NCBI GenBank assembly: GCA_018398765.1
Contig: JAHBMJ010004000.1
Span: 1 to 64,000 of the forward strand
Direction of reading: 5' to 3'
Length of the DNA: 64,000 bases
DNA from: Chromera velia
Lineage: Eukaryota > Sar > Chromeraceae
Below, in pieces: positions 42,782 through 55,400 of the stretch. Within the stretch, counting starts at the first letter, position 1. Every line of letters starts with the position of its first letter. The notes below the pieces were generated by a model that made no database searches, was not told the DNA's origin, and was given only the letters and a program-made list of their open reading frames with translations. The translations under genes were made by a program, and so were the position numbers.

Positions 42782-45523
42782 TTGATTGATTGATTGATTG
42801 ATTGATATGTTCCGCCCTAGGGCCTTCCCGCTATGTCTATCTGTCGCTAGAGCTAGCAGGGCGGGGCGTTCCCCAGCCTAAGCTGAGGTATCAGACCCCG
42901 CCCTCGGGGCCCGCCAGAGTCTGTTGCCCTGGCCGCTGCTACATGATTGTTCGTTGTTCGAGCCACGGCTCTAGATCCGCGTTGGCTTTCCGGCCTGAAA
43001 ATCGATCTGAAACAGCATGTGATTTGGGCTTCCTCGCTCTTTTTGTTTGCTTTATCAATCTTCTTCTGCGGCTCCCTCCTTCCCTACCCTAACGCTCCTT
43101 CGGTCGTCTCTAAGTTATCAATTGTCTCCTCATATTCTTTTGTTAGTTTCTCGATCGCCCGCTGCCTTCTGGTGATTCGTGCATGTCTGGCCGCCAGAGC
43201 GTCTCCCTCTATGTGTCCGTACCGTCCTGGACACTCCTCAAACACCCTCCGTCTGAATGACGCCCATCCCAAAAAATCATCCACTCCGGCATGACATTCA
43301 TTCAACAGAAAACAGAAAAGCGTCGAGTTATCCCTTTTTCCCTCTTCTCTGTTGAGCTCTTCTCTTTCTGTGGCTGCCTTTCTGGCTCTTTCTTCCATCT
43401 TGCTGTCCCATTTCCCTTCTATCTTTCTAAACATTTCTGCTCTTTCTCTGTCAAAAACAGGACATTCTGTCACCAAATGGATTTCATCTTCCACCACCTC
43501 GATTCCCAACCACCCTCGACAGAACTGGCACATCCTTTTCTGTAACGGCACCTTCTCTCCCCCCCTTACCGGAATTTTTCCCTGAGTTGCAGCCACAGCC
43601 CTGTCTCCCACCCTACATGCTGCTCTCCTCCTGTGTTCTGATCGCAGCGCCACTCTCGTATAGCAAAAAGGGGCTCTTCCTATTCTCTCTCTGTCTATTT
43701 TCATTGTCGAGCCAACCTTTCTACCTGCTCTGTCTTCAAACAAAGAAAGGTGGAGACGGTTTCCGTTTGAGACCTTTCTGTGCACGTCAGCCATCATCAC
43801 TCCTGTCAGTTCTGCCTTCTCCTGACTACTCTTCTCTCTTATGTTTCTTTCTATTCTATGTGCAAACGCCTCTCTCTTCTTCTCGTTTGACTCATTTTTT
43901 GTTCTCTTCAGCAGCCATCTCTCTATCCCGTCCACTCTCTCGTTGACTACCTGTGTTCCTCTCTGCCCTACGCTTCCTTTTAGTTTTTCTCTTGCAAAAG
44001 GGTGCATTCCTCTGTCTGTGTAGAGTGCTTGTGCACATTGTTTCAGATGAGGGAAAAGATGAAAAGGATGCATTCCTCTCCCCCCCCCCATTTCGTTCTC
44101 TATCCCCTCTCTCAGGCATGTAAGGATTGCCTGCCCTACCGCTTCATTTCTTCTCTCCTTTAAAGCCTTTCTTGCCCACCGGATCGTTCTGGAAGCCACT
44201 TCGAGATCAATCGGAATGAAGCCTCCTTCTATCATCAGCGTGTCACAATTCTCTTTCTTTCTCAAACGCAAAACAAACCTGACAAATCTCCTTTGCTTCT
44301 CGTCAAATTCTACATACGCGCTATCTGGGCATGTATAGATTTCGCATCCATACAATCATATGGCGCGTACTGTCTGTTTAAATATATTGAAGCAATCAGT
44401 GGGTGGAATCCCTCCCTCCCTTCTTATCTTCCCCATCAGTCCCTGCATGCATCTCTCTGTTTTGATTGACCGTGCTTTTATCATGGTTTCTAGGTTGCAG
44501 TCGGTGGATAGGACTAGTCCCAGGTAGGGTTGCTCTCTTGCTTCTTTCATCACTATCTCCCCCAGTCTAACTTCTTCTTTCTCTCTTGATGCGATGCGGC
44601 CAAACCGGACCAATCTCGACTTGTCAGAGAATAGAAGACGGAGAGGTTCTGCAAAGGCTACAAGGTTCGAAAGAAGAAGGTTCAACTGTCTATCTGAGGA
44701 TTCGAGGAGTGTTGTGTCATCTGCAAACAGAGGGGCAAGGAAATCGACCCACCTCCCGTTTTCTCCTGCCGACACCTTTGGCCTCTGTCTGTCGGTCTGT
44801 CATCTCTGTCCTCTCCTCTTTCCTACTTCCTCTGGCAAGTCATGTGTATACACAGAGTAAAGGGAAGGGCCGCTCGGGCCTCCTTGCTTGAGTCCTTTGT
44901 CTTCCGGGTACCACATACTCGTTTCCTTCACCCGTGCCCTCACTTTTTCCAGAGAGGCCTCAACCTATCTGATCAGGCCTTCCTCCACCCCTGCCTTTCT
45001 GAATTTCTCTTTTAACTTTTCCAGCCTCACTTCGTCGAAAGCCCGTGTGAAGTCAACAAAAGCAACACTGAGCACTTCCATTCGAGCAATACCGAACAGC
45101 AAAAGAAAAATTGCATCGCATGTGCCTGTCTTTCTCTTGTATGCGAACTGCCATGGCGTCTGTCTGGCTTCCTTTTCCACCTTTGTTCTCATGATCATGT
45201 CCCCCCATTTCGTATCTGCTACCACCAGGTGCACTCCCCTCCATCCCCTAATTAGTGTGAGTGACTTACCCGGTTTTGGAAGGGCCGTCACCGGCAAGTC
45301 ATTCCACCCTTTCGGCCACCAACCAAAACGATATGCAACATTAATTAACAAAACATACAAAAATACCAGCTCAGTCGATTTTTCCATCGTTCTCAGTATT
45401 TCTGGGGGCATTCCGTCCTTCCCAGCGGCCTTTTTGGGGTTGCCTGCTCTTTTTATTGCCTTCCTTACCTCCTTTTCCTCTGCTATATGCCATCCTTTCT
45501 CCTTAATCGCTCTGCTCACCTTT
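42782..45523 (-). mobile_element. 5'-truncated LINE (copy C) inside the hAT-like element
   Basis: Bounded by an exact 19-bp target duplication, TAGAGGAGCACCTTTTAGA, at 42763-42781 and 45524-45542. From the right the minus strand encodes RT motifs (NPKKAAGKDGMPPEILR, then FVDFTRAFDEVRLEKLKEKF, then PLFADDTTLLES with intact ADD, then PYLGLVLSTDCN). A 423-codon C-terminal region with a CCHC-type finger (CQFCRG... EIHLVTECP) follows. The endonuclease is absent (5' truncation). The 3' end is a (TCAA)n tail. The reading frame is interrupted near 44960 and 44355. It is closely related to the LINE at 46.6-51.2 kb. Confidence 0.92.
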
Positions 45524-45697
45524 TAGAGGAGCACCTTTTAGAAGTACTTTTAAACTAACTTCCTCGCGGCGGCGAACTTATTACTCAACTCAAAGTTTTA
45601 AACATCTTTCACCCCTAGTTTTAACCCTAGTTCTAGTCCTAGTTGTTATTGTACGTTTGTCTCTACTAGTGTCTCTACTAGTGTCTTCACCATTCCA

Positions 45698-45958
45698 TCA
45701 TCGACTTTGTTGAATACAGACCAACCGATCTTTTTTCGCTTGTTCAACTGCACTGTCACCAGACTTTTCTCTCTTCTCTTTGCTGTGTCTGTTAAAAAAA
45801 CTAACCATGTCTTCTTGTTTTCCATTCACATTGACTTGCATCCGCCCTTTCTTTCTCGTTAATTCTGCATGATAGACTGCATCCACTTCAGTAACATTCA
45901 TGCTAATTGAAAAATGAATGAAGTCTGCGTGTATGGCACTGCACGCAGCGACCATCAT
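45698..45958 (-). CDS. Short open segment inside the hAT-like element
   Basis: 86 codons, MMVAACSAIHADFIHFSISM, then NVTEVDAVYHAELTRKKGRM and a Lys/Glu-rich end. The first 55 residues have protein-like composition. It may be a remnant of a transposase or of a captured host exon. I do not recognise it and it may be untranslated. Confidence 0.25.
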   Translation of the reverse strand: MMVAACSAIHADFIHFSISMNVTEVDAVYHAELTRKKGRMQVNVNGKQEDMVSFFNRHSKEKREKSGDSAVEQAKKDRLVCIQQSR

Positions 45959-46350
45959 AAAAAGGGATTACAGGGACGAAGGTGAGTGGGCGGGCGAAGG
46001 GAAAAAGGGGCTTTCTTTTGTCTTATACAAAGAGTGACAAGAAGGATGGATGCATGGATGCAGACAAGAGAGCAGACAGAGGAGAAGTTCTTTGACTGGC
46101 TCTTTGACGATATCTAGGACGATATACATTTTGAAGCTCTAGTCAAAGCTAGTTTTGGTCAATCTTTTTAAACGTCTACTAAGCTAAAAGTGAAACTAGG
46201 ATCCTAGATATGATTCAAAGTCTAGTTGAAGCTAGTCATTTAACCTTTATTTTTTTTTACATATACAATAAATTTTTTAAAAAAAAAAAAAAAGAATAGA
46301 CGTTTTCAGATTTTTTTTTTTTTACCACTGTGCGTCGCCTAGCATCGTCA

Positions 46351-46616
46351 TCGGCCGATCTATGTATACCTAAACCCATACTGACTACATACTAGTATAG
46401 ACATCTAGCGTTTGTTAACCGTTTAACAAATCAACAAAAGTAAAGAACAAATTTTAGTTTTAACACTAGTTTTAACAACTAGTTTAAGATTACCGTTAAT
46501 TACCGTCCAAAACCAGCTTAAATTCTCCTGAAATTTACTGTACGGATTTTAATGGAATTTGCTTGTTAATTAAATCTATACTCCTAGATCTACTTACCAA
46601 ATGTATACAATGTTCG
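46351..46616. other. Short AT-rich spacer between elements
   Basis: It lies between the 8-bp duplication and the LINE tail. It contains many TAG/TTTAAC words and no gene. Confidence 0.5.
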
Positions 46617-49600
46617 CCCAAACTTCAGTAGGATTAGGATTAGGATTAATGTCCGGAGGATTGGCCTCCCGCCCCAATGCTGAATGTCTGACGTACGGCT
46701 TCCAGCGAAAGCGTCTAGATGCATCAAACCTCCCTGGCCGGCCCGCACAGATCTAGCCTGTGCCGCGAATGGATCACATTGAACAGTCAATCACCTGCAT
46801 GTGTATACGAGAGGGTTCACTCCATTCCAAAGCAGGGTTTGAAAGGGAACGATCCCAGAATTGCAGATGAACGGCTCAAAGCGAGTTTCAAAACCTCCCA
46901 ACATCCCATCCTCCTCCTTTTTCCCTCCTCTTTTGCTTCCTTTATATCGCTCCACAGTCTTTCATACTCTTTAATTCTTCCCTCTCTTTCTTTCTCACTT
47001 TTCCAAGTCTCCTGATGCAACCTATCTAACTCTCTTCCTAAGGCTTGACTCAAATTGTCTCCCTTTTTTCTTTTCCATTCTCTCACTACCTGTCTTTTCA
47101 TCATGACGTCTTTCAGAAAGGTATCGATATTCTTATCGGCCTCATTTAAAAGAAAAGAGAATAGAGTGATCTTGTCTATCTTCCCTTCACCACCCACTTT
47201 CCATCTGCTGCTATTTACAGCTCTCTCCTCTCTCCCTTTCACCGAACTCCAACGTGTCATCAAAGTTTACAAGCAGTCTGCCTTCTCTCCATCATGCAGA
47301 GGGCATTCAGTCAGCACATGGATTTCATTTTCGACTGCTTGAATGTCAAGCAGGTCAAAGCAAACCATGCATTTCCTTTCTGTTAATAGGTCCCTCTGCC
47401 TCCTAAGGCTTCTGTTGAGAACTTCCCTCTGTTTACCTCCAACTTTCTCTCTCCCACCCAAAATGCAGCCCTTCTTCTGTGAACAGGCTAGGGAGCTATC
47501 TTTGTGTAGCAGATGGGAGTTCTCCCTATCTTATCTCTATCTAATGAAATGCTTCTGTCTGTATCTTTTCCATTCTTGCTGTTGTGCAGCCACAGATTTA
47601 GGCGATTTTCGTTGGATAGAAACGCATGGATAGGATGCATGACGCCTTCTCTCAGCTCTTCCCTCTCGGCTCTTCCTCTTTTCTGCACTGACCTCTCAAC
47701 TCTCTCTGCAAATGCTTCCTTTTTCCTCTTTGTAATTTTTTCCTTTTTCAGTACTTCTATCCACCTTACTATTCTGTCTCTTCTCTCAAAGGAAGGTTGT
47801 CTGCCTGCAGCTTCTGGTTCTCTTCCTATCTGGAAAGGATGGCTTCTTGTCTCTGTAAAAAGTGTTTCGATACATTTCTTCAAGTGGGGGAAAAAGTGAA
47901 AGAAGTGAAGCTTCCTTCTTCTAAGTTCTGAATCGACTCCTTCCTATAATGATTGAATGAGTGTATGGCCTGTCGGTGTGTCTTTTCCTTTTTGGATTAC
48001 CTTCTTTGTCCACATCAGGGTTCTCTGTGCAACTACCAGATCGATAAGAAGAAGGCCTGCCTCAAGGAAAGTGGTGAGTATGCTTTCTTTCTCTCTCAGT
48101 TGCAGCACCCATCAAATGAATCTTCTTTACAGTCTGTCAAACTCTGCAAACGCTTCCTGCGAGTGTGAATGTACTTTGCAGCCATATGACCAAACTGTAT
48201 ATACTGTCTGCCTGAACCATTGAAAATAAGTTGCAGGTGGGATCTCTCCTCCTACACTGATCTTACTTTTCAACGCAAAAAAGAGTCTTTCTGCCTTAAT
48301 CATTCTCTCTCTCATCATTGCATCTGTGGAGCAATCTTCTGTTAAAAGAAGGCCAAGGTACGGATATTCGCTTGCCTGAACTAACTCTGCCCCACCCAAC
48401 GTGAATCGTTTTCTTCTCTCCCCCGCTTTCTATCCAAACTTCATTATTCTTGACTTATCTGACAGAAGGAGCTTCAAAGGCCTCGCATACTCCTCCAGTG
48501 CCTTCAGAAGCCTCTCCATCTCTTCTGCCTCTATCGATTGAAGGTATGTGTTGTCAGCAAAAAGCTTGACAGGGAAGTTCTCTTGTGCACCCTCGGGGCC
48601 TTTCTGGACCTTGGGACCCCTCCCGGTGAGGCCTGCCCTCCTCCCAATGTCTGCTGGTATGTTATTTGTATATCCCTTAAACAGAGAAGGTCCTGCCGGA
48701 CCTCCCTGCTTTAACCCATTTTCTTCCCGAAACTAGAAATCACCCCCCTTCACCCTTGCTCTAATATTTTACAGCGACTCACATACCCACTTAATGGTCT
48801 CTTCCCGCACCCTGTGCTTTCTCAACTGTTCAGGCATTCTACTGTGAGATGCTTTATCAAATGCACTTGTGAAATCAATAAAAGAAACAAAAAGAATCTT
48901 GAGATAAGCGATCGATTGAAGCAAAAGAAAAATTGTATTCAAGGTTCCCACCCCTTTACTGTAGGCGAACTGCACATAGTTCCGTTTTTCCCTTCCCTCC
49001 GTCTCTACCACATCCCTCATGTACAACTCCCTCCATTTTGTATCGGTTGAGTCTAAGTGGATTGTTCTCCATCCTTTTTGAATGTTCTGCGGCTTCCCTG
49101 ATTTAGGAAGTGTGGAGATCACGAGATCATTCCATCCAGACGGCCACCATGCAAAACGAGCACACACATTTATCAATGCATGGTAACACTCGACCACTCA
49201 GTACGGTGACTGTTGCCGACTTTGCTATTGCACCATGCACACCCGGAGGCATGCCATCTTTCTCTGCCGCTTTCTTAGGGTTTCCGTTCTTTTTCAATCC
49301 TTCATGTACCTTTTTTATGTCTATTCTCCATTCTTTTGCTTCTGTCAGTGCTTCAAAGATACGTGAGACAGATTCTATAATTTCTTCCTCTGCGTCTTCG
49401 TTTTCATCTTTCTTCCACTGTTTTTCCCACCCTCTAAGACTTGCTAATATCTCTTCTTCAGTCAACGCATCTTCCATACCTCTTTCTTTTTGCTTAGCTG
49501 GTTCCATACCTTCCATTCTCCTCCTTTCTCTGCCAGCTAACGTATGATTCTTTCTATTCTTTTGAATCTCTGCCTTGCCTCCTCTCTTCTCATCGTTCTT

Positions 49601-51240
49601 CTTCTCTCCCTGCTTGCTGAGTGCAAAGCTTCTTTTGCTTCTTTCAATTCTCTTTCTGTTGATTCTCTTTTTTCTTCGTCGAGTTTCTTTTTGGCCTCTC
49701 TAACTTTTTTTCCTGCCTATGATTCGATCTTTTTCACTTGTTTGATTCTCGTCCTGATTATTATCTCTGGTGTGTCGTCCTCTCTAACGTTTGCCCCTCT
49801 TCTGCATTTCTTTTTTTTCTTGCACGCTTTCTTGTATTCCTCTTCTACTACTTTTTTCAGCTTTCTGTATGGTCTATCTAGTATTTTTTCCATTACTTGA
49901 ACTCCTTTCTGAACGTCCATTATCTTGCTCATTTCTTTCTTTACTCCTTAAGTTTGTTGTCTAATCTTCTTTCCAGCGCTGACAAGAAGTTCTTTTCTAC
50001 TCTCTCTGGCAAGGGTCCCCACCATCTTTTTTGAATTTGGTCTTGCTCTGGCAGCTTCCTCTCTTTCTTTGTCCTCCTTCTCCTCTTCTTATCTTTTGTT
50101 TCGGGCAAGCGCAGGTGCAACCAAAGTGTAGCGTGGTCAGTCTTTACCGAATTCACTTCCTTCACAGAAAAAGCATGAACAAACAGAAGAAGCTCAGGCG
50201 AAACACAAACATAATCATTGACTGTATATGCATCCCTCCTAAGACCAGAAAAAGTGAACGACCCATCGAAGTCAAAGGACTTCTCTTCCCTTCCCCTCCC
50301 GACCTTGCACTGACGCAGGCCGTTAAGCGGTACGATCTCCATCTCCTCGTAGAACGAAATCAGTCTCCTCCCCTTTTTATTTACTATCAGATCTTAGAAC
50401 TGCCTGATAGGCTCACAACTCTCTCTTTTCTGTCCCCTCCCTCCCACTTCCCCAACCCCGACATCTTCCCCAAAGAGAATCCTTGGAGCCTCCTTTCCAG
50501 TCTTTGCATTGAAGTCTCCTCTAACACATACCCCACCCCTCTCCCCACCTCCTTTTCTTCTTTTCTCTTCCATGCACTCCTTCAGATCTGTGATCAAAGT
50601 TTCGTCACAGTACGTAGTACGTGCGGCGGGATCATATACTTCACACAGCAGGAGTTTTTGTAGATCTGGATTTTGTACCATCCCCACGGCCCTGCTCAGT
50701 CTGTCTTCTTCCCAACCTGCACTCCTTGCTCTATGGCTAAGAAGCACAGCAACCCTGCCCGTATTCACTGTCTGCTCCCCCGATTTCGTTATCAGTAGGT
50801 AATTGACTCCAATCTTCTTTCCTGTTACTGTCTGGCACTCTCTCAAAGAAGAGCATGTCTCGTTCAGAAAAATAATGTCTGCTTCCTCAAACTCCTTCTC
50901 AAACTTTTCTAAAGACAACCAAGGCTGCAGTCCCCTTTATGCTCCTTTGCAATTCAACCAGACTACAACCATGCTCCCTTTCTCCCTTCCTTTTCTTTCA
51001 CCTCTTTCTTTCTGTTCGTTTGATGCGGCTGCTTGAGGGATATCTGCCTCAGAGCATTCCGATGGAGTGTTGGACGACAAGTGTGAGCTGCCCCCTCCTT
51101 CCTTTTCCCCTTCTTCTTTCTGTTCCCCTTCCCTTCCCGTCTTATCCCCCCGCCTCTCTCCCTCCTGTCCCATGGCCCGTCTGACGCCTTTTGTTGCCCT
51201 GCTGCCTCCGTCACAACATAACTGTTGGAGTATCAACACA
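46617..51240 (-). mobile_element. Nearly full-length LINE (copy D), inactive
   Basis: Minus strand, 5' to 3': an AP-endonuclease starting VVVWLNCKGA (about 50970) with EEADIIFLNETC and CVRGDFNAKTG (50560-50850) and KTDHATLWLHLRL (about 50110). Then the RT: NPKKAAEKDGMPPG near 49270, FIDFTSAFDKASHSRMPEQL near 48850, active-site box FADN in place of FADD near 48555, PYLGLLLTEDCS near 48355. Then a C-terminal domain and a CCHC-type finger (CMVCFD... EIHVLTECP, about 47300-47370). The 3' end is a short (TAATCC)n tail (46622-46640). The Asp-to-Asn change in the catalytic box, plus several stops and frameshifts, make it inactive. No target duplication could be identified. Confidence 0.9.
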
Positions 51241-52200
51241 TGTATTCACACGATATAAGTGTGCATGCAGCCCGAAGGATGCCGGAAGGTGCGCGAGTGT
51301 TTTATCACTTATAGCGCATTACGTGGATGCATGGTGCATGAAAACACGCGAAATTCTCAGGAAACGATATACGTTTTTTGCTCTTTTTTTCATGATGCTG
51401 TATGCATCCCTTGAGCATTAATTTGTTCCACTTTTCAAAATCACTAGGTTTTTCTACATATTTGTTCTCTAATTAATACCACTCACAACCCTGCATACAT
51501 CTCTTGGTAAGGGCAGAGCATGAGAAGAGACATGATGGCGGCGCAGCCGCCGTTTCCCCCCCTGCTCAGCAAAAAGGTGGCTTCTACACGAGGGGCGGCA
51601 CCAAAAAAGTAGCTGTTTTAGCCTGAAAATATACGTAAACGACCAGACAAATAGTCAGGATCACGAATTTAGTCTTATTTTTCATGAAGCTTGCCTGCCT
51701 AATATCATGATTAAGCAATTGAAAAGAGACAGATCTGTATTTACATGAGACTGTAGAGAAGTTGCGTGACTGCGTGCATGCATGCGGTGCAATGCCGAGA
51801 TGCATAAGGCTGGTACCCGTGGCCCTTGGCACTGAATGGTACCTGACCTGAAAGATATGCCAAAGCCAAAAAAAAGTAGAACAAATTAAAGCTCAGGGGA
51901 TATGCGTATATACGACGTATGTGTACGTTAATAAAATTCATTCATCATTCATGCACACGGATTTTGATCAGCTGTTGTCTGCCAGTTGCCCCTTCCCAAC
52001 AGAATCTTTCACACACAGGGTTCATCACCCTTTTCTTAGTGCCTTTGCATGCCTGAACGCCTTGCAAAGAAGTACATAGCGTTATGTGGACTGAGGGCAT
52101 TCCCCCCTTAAAGAATGCTCTGTTCCAGCGTTCTACAGTATCCGACTCGGTCCCGCACAAAAGTTCTCATTCGTGTATTGTTCTAAAGAGAATCCCCTTA
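51241..52200. other. Stretch without a recognised gene
   Basis: AT-rich, with small GCATGCATGC palindromes near 51775. Only short frames. It may hold the 5' part of the ubiquitin-protease-like gene that follows. Confidence 0.4.
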
Positions 52201-52202
52201 CA

Positions 52203-52403
52203 ATGACTGATCGTATCATGGGACTCAATCTGATCAAGAAGATTTTGTCAGCTCCATTTCAGGTCAGCAATAACAGCACAAAGAAAAGTACATGCGTGTT
52301 TGATCATGCTTGCGCTGTTGCACGCGAGCACACATGTTGTTTCGCCAGTGTAGATGCATGTTGATGCTATGCAAGCAGGCAGACAGAGAGAGAGAGAGAG
52401 AAA

Positions 52404-52440
<37 letters not shown>

Positions 52441-55400
52441 AATAGACAGAAAAAAGAAAAGAAGAAGGAAGAAAGGAACGGAAACAGATGAAGCAACAGG
52501 AAGGGAGGAGAGGGAAAAAGAAAGACAGTGTGGGGAAGAGAGAAAGAGAGATAAAGAATAAACGAAAGAAAAGGAGAAAATAAGTAAGAAAAGGAATAAG
52601 AGAGGCAGCGACAGGATGTAGAGGAGCACGTTGGCAAGCTGAAACACGTATATGAAATCTATGTACGATCATGCGTGCTTTGCAGACTAGTTCCGTGTGT
52701 TTTTCATGCTCTGCATGCAGAAAGGGCCTCCCAAGAGCGAGGGGATCAAGCGATAAAGAGCTGTCAAAGAATCGTGGACAAAGAGAAGAGGGAACCCGAA
52801 GATACCCCCTGACAAGGAAGGGACTGGAAAAGCAATAAAGAAGCAACAGTGGGTTTCTCTTGAATCATGTAGAGTTCAGCTAAGCTTCCTGCAGGCTCAA
52901 AAGGAATTGCGTTTCTTAAAGAGTAGCAGGATTAATTGAAAGCAATTAGTAGGGTGCTCGGCAGAAACTTGTCGGGTGGTTTACGCAGCAGCGTTCAGTT
53001 CCTGCAGCAAGGTAGCTATTCTTGTTGTATGAGATCTGTCCATGTTTCTGGAAGGATTTATTGACCCAAATACTCTTCACTTGACTGTCTGCAAACCCAA
53101 ACAGCCTTCCGTTCCTTGACTTTTGCCAACATTCTCCAATTCGTCTGTTGGCTTGTCCGCCTGCCTCTCACAACAAGTGATTGCGAGACTCGTCCAACTG
53201 TTGGTGTTCCGTAATTCGTGCGCTCAAGTGGCTTGGGCAACTCTTCAGTCGATTGATGATTTGTGACCTCCCTGAACCTAGCTACCACTTGAAAGTTGAA
53301 ACCGTATTTTTGGATAAGCTTGAAAGTCTGCGCCGCAGGCACAGATCATTTACAGTGTCTTAAAAGCCAAGGCCGCATATCTGGACGGTGTTTTGATAGT
53401 GTACGCTGCAAGCATCAAGCATGGACAGTCTCTTGAAAAACGATGCCGCAGATAGAGATCATCTTGATTATATTTTTTCAAGTGGCACTTAGGTTCAGGG
53501 AGGTTTGATTTGTATGTGCGATCAAGGAATCGGTTGGATGTTTTGTGTCGGTCTGCTTCTCGTACCTCTGACTTACTGATGCGTTTGTGGCCGCGGGATC
53601 AGGTTTCCGTACGCTCGTCACGCCCTCATTGCTCCAACAGCCACAATTCAGAGGGCTGTATGGAGAACATACAGAGCAAAAAGGTTTAAAAGATTGGTTC
53701 AAGGGTGGATATGCAAAGACTCTCGAAGCTTTTCATCTCACAAGAAATACAAATGGTCCCTCTCCACTTTGAAGTGGAATAGAAGTTTTTCCCACTACCA
53801 TGGAATAGAAGTTTTTCCCACTACCTTTTCTGACAAACGGTAGCCAATTTGTTTCGCTGAACTTCTCTTCTCAGGGCATTGATGAGTTTTTTTTGCCTCT
53901 GTATTGTCCGATCGATGCCTATATTTATTTCTACTGCATTTCTGCTTCTCTGAATGAATGCAGACATCCCACAGGCATTGGACGACAGCAGCATCAACAG
54001 CAACAGATATTCTGTGAGGTCCCCGTTCGTGACGTTCCAGCATTTGGATTCTACAACCTCAGCAGCAGTGAGTCAGCCTGTCTCCTGGTTTTTCAGGCAG
54101 GAAGACCGACAGAAAAGTCAACTGACAAGTTTTTTTCGGTGTCGTTTCTTGTTGAGTAGACAAGCAACTGGTGTTTGATCTGTTCAAGACTTCAAAATGT
54201 CTCCCTTCTTTTCGTGAGAGGAGACGGGGTCGAGGGAGAAGAAAATATTGTTTTTCCTTTTTTTTCTCACCGGCATCTCTTAACGCTTCCTAGTCCAATT
54301 CTGCGTCCTCTTTCGATTCTTTGCAGCCTGCTACTTGAATGTTATTCTTCAGAGACTCTTCATGACAAAGGCGTTTGTGCTGAAGCTCTTCCACTTCACC
54401 TTTGACTACAACCAGGCGCTAGAGCTCTCCTTCCCCAATTTCCCTCCCAGGGTTTTTTCACTTGAGCTGCTCACCGCGCTCAAGACACTTTGTTGCCGGA
54501 TGCTGATCACTCAGAGGTATGCACATTGACGTTACTGCATCTCAACCCTGAAAACTCGAAAAGAACAAGAAAGATCATCCTACGGCTTTTCTCTCCAGAC
54601 AAAACAACGCTAAAGACATGAACACACGCGAGAGCAAGAAAGGAGATAAAAGAAAGTATAAGAGATCGAAGGGTGGAGCGTTCACAAATTTGTTCTGCTG
54701 CTCACCCGAGGAGTTAAGTTTTGTGTTCCTACTTGACTAAGTTTTGCCTCTTCTATCTGTTTGTTTTTCTGATTTATGCACGCACGCAGGCGCGGGCAAT
54801 CGACCCAATTGACGCCCTTATACCTTTACTTGAGACGTTCGAGCTCGGAATACGATATAATGTTTCAGAACTGGCCCGATTCGTGTTTGGAGCTCTCGGT
54901 AAATATGAGCAAATAGGTTCAGAGACTCACAAAATACAGCCTGAAAGCGAATCATGTCTTCACGTGTCTTCATCACCCTAAGGCTGCGTCGCAATGCAAA
55001 TATTCCTTTCACTCGCTCCAGCACCTAGAGCTAACACAGTGGACCAGGTCAAGTAAGCACAGCCGTGTATTAGAGAAGAGAGCACGGTAGGCAAAAGGTT
55101 AGCAGCTTAAAGGAACGTTGTGTACGTCGACTCAGAGTCTGTTCACTCTGTCAAGATCAATGGGATGACTTACTTGTTTGCTTGATGCATGGAAAACTAA
55201 CCCGGGGGGTCCATTGTTTCAAAAGCATCCGACCTCTCCACGGGTTTGCTCTTTTCTTTTTTTTTTCGATGCATGTACACGCTGGGACAGTCTTTGCATG
55301 GATCCGATTGAACGCTCGTGTGTCTGCCTCCTAAAAATGGGTGCATGTTTGAGTGGGCAGATGGGAAGGCCATGCAGTTAAGGGATTGTTTTTTGAGGGG

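Larger units (their letters stand above)
42660..46342. mobile_element. hAT-like TIR DNA element, carrying a nested LINE
   Basis: The ends are inverted copies of CTAGGCGACGCACAGTGG, continuing GTAAA then poly(A)/(T) and a related AATAGACnTTTnCAGATTTT block. The element is flanked by an exact 8-bp duplication, CATCGTCA (42652-42659 and 46343-46350). An 8-bp duplication with short TIRs is the hAT pattern. A LINE (42782-45523) sits 100 bases inside the left end, so the original element was only about 0.92 kb and non-autonomous. No transposase is visible. One open segment (45698-45958 minus) is noted separately. Confidence 0.9.

Noticed and set aside
43587-43946. Plus-strand Ser/Leu/Phe-rich frames over the LINE
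   Set aside because: Antisense shadows of the LINE C-terminal coding region.
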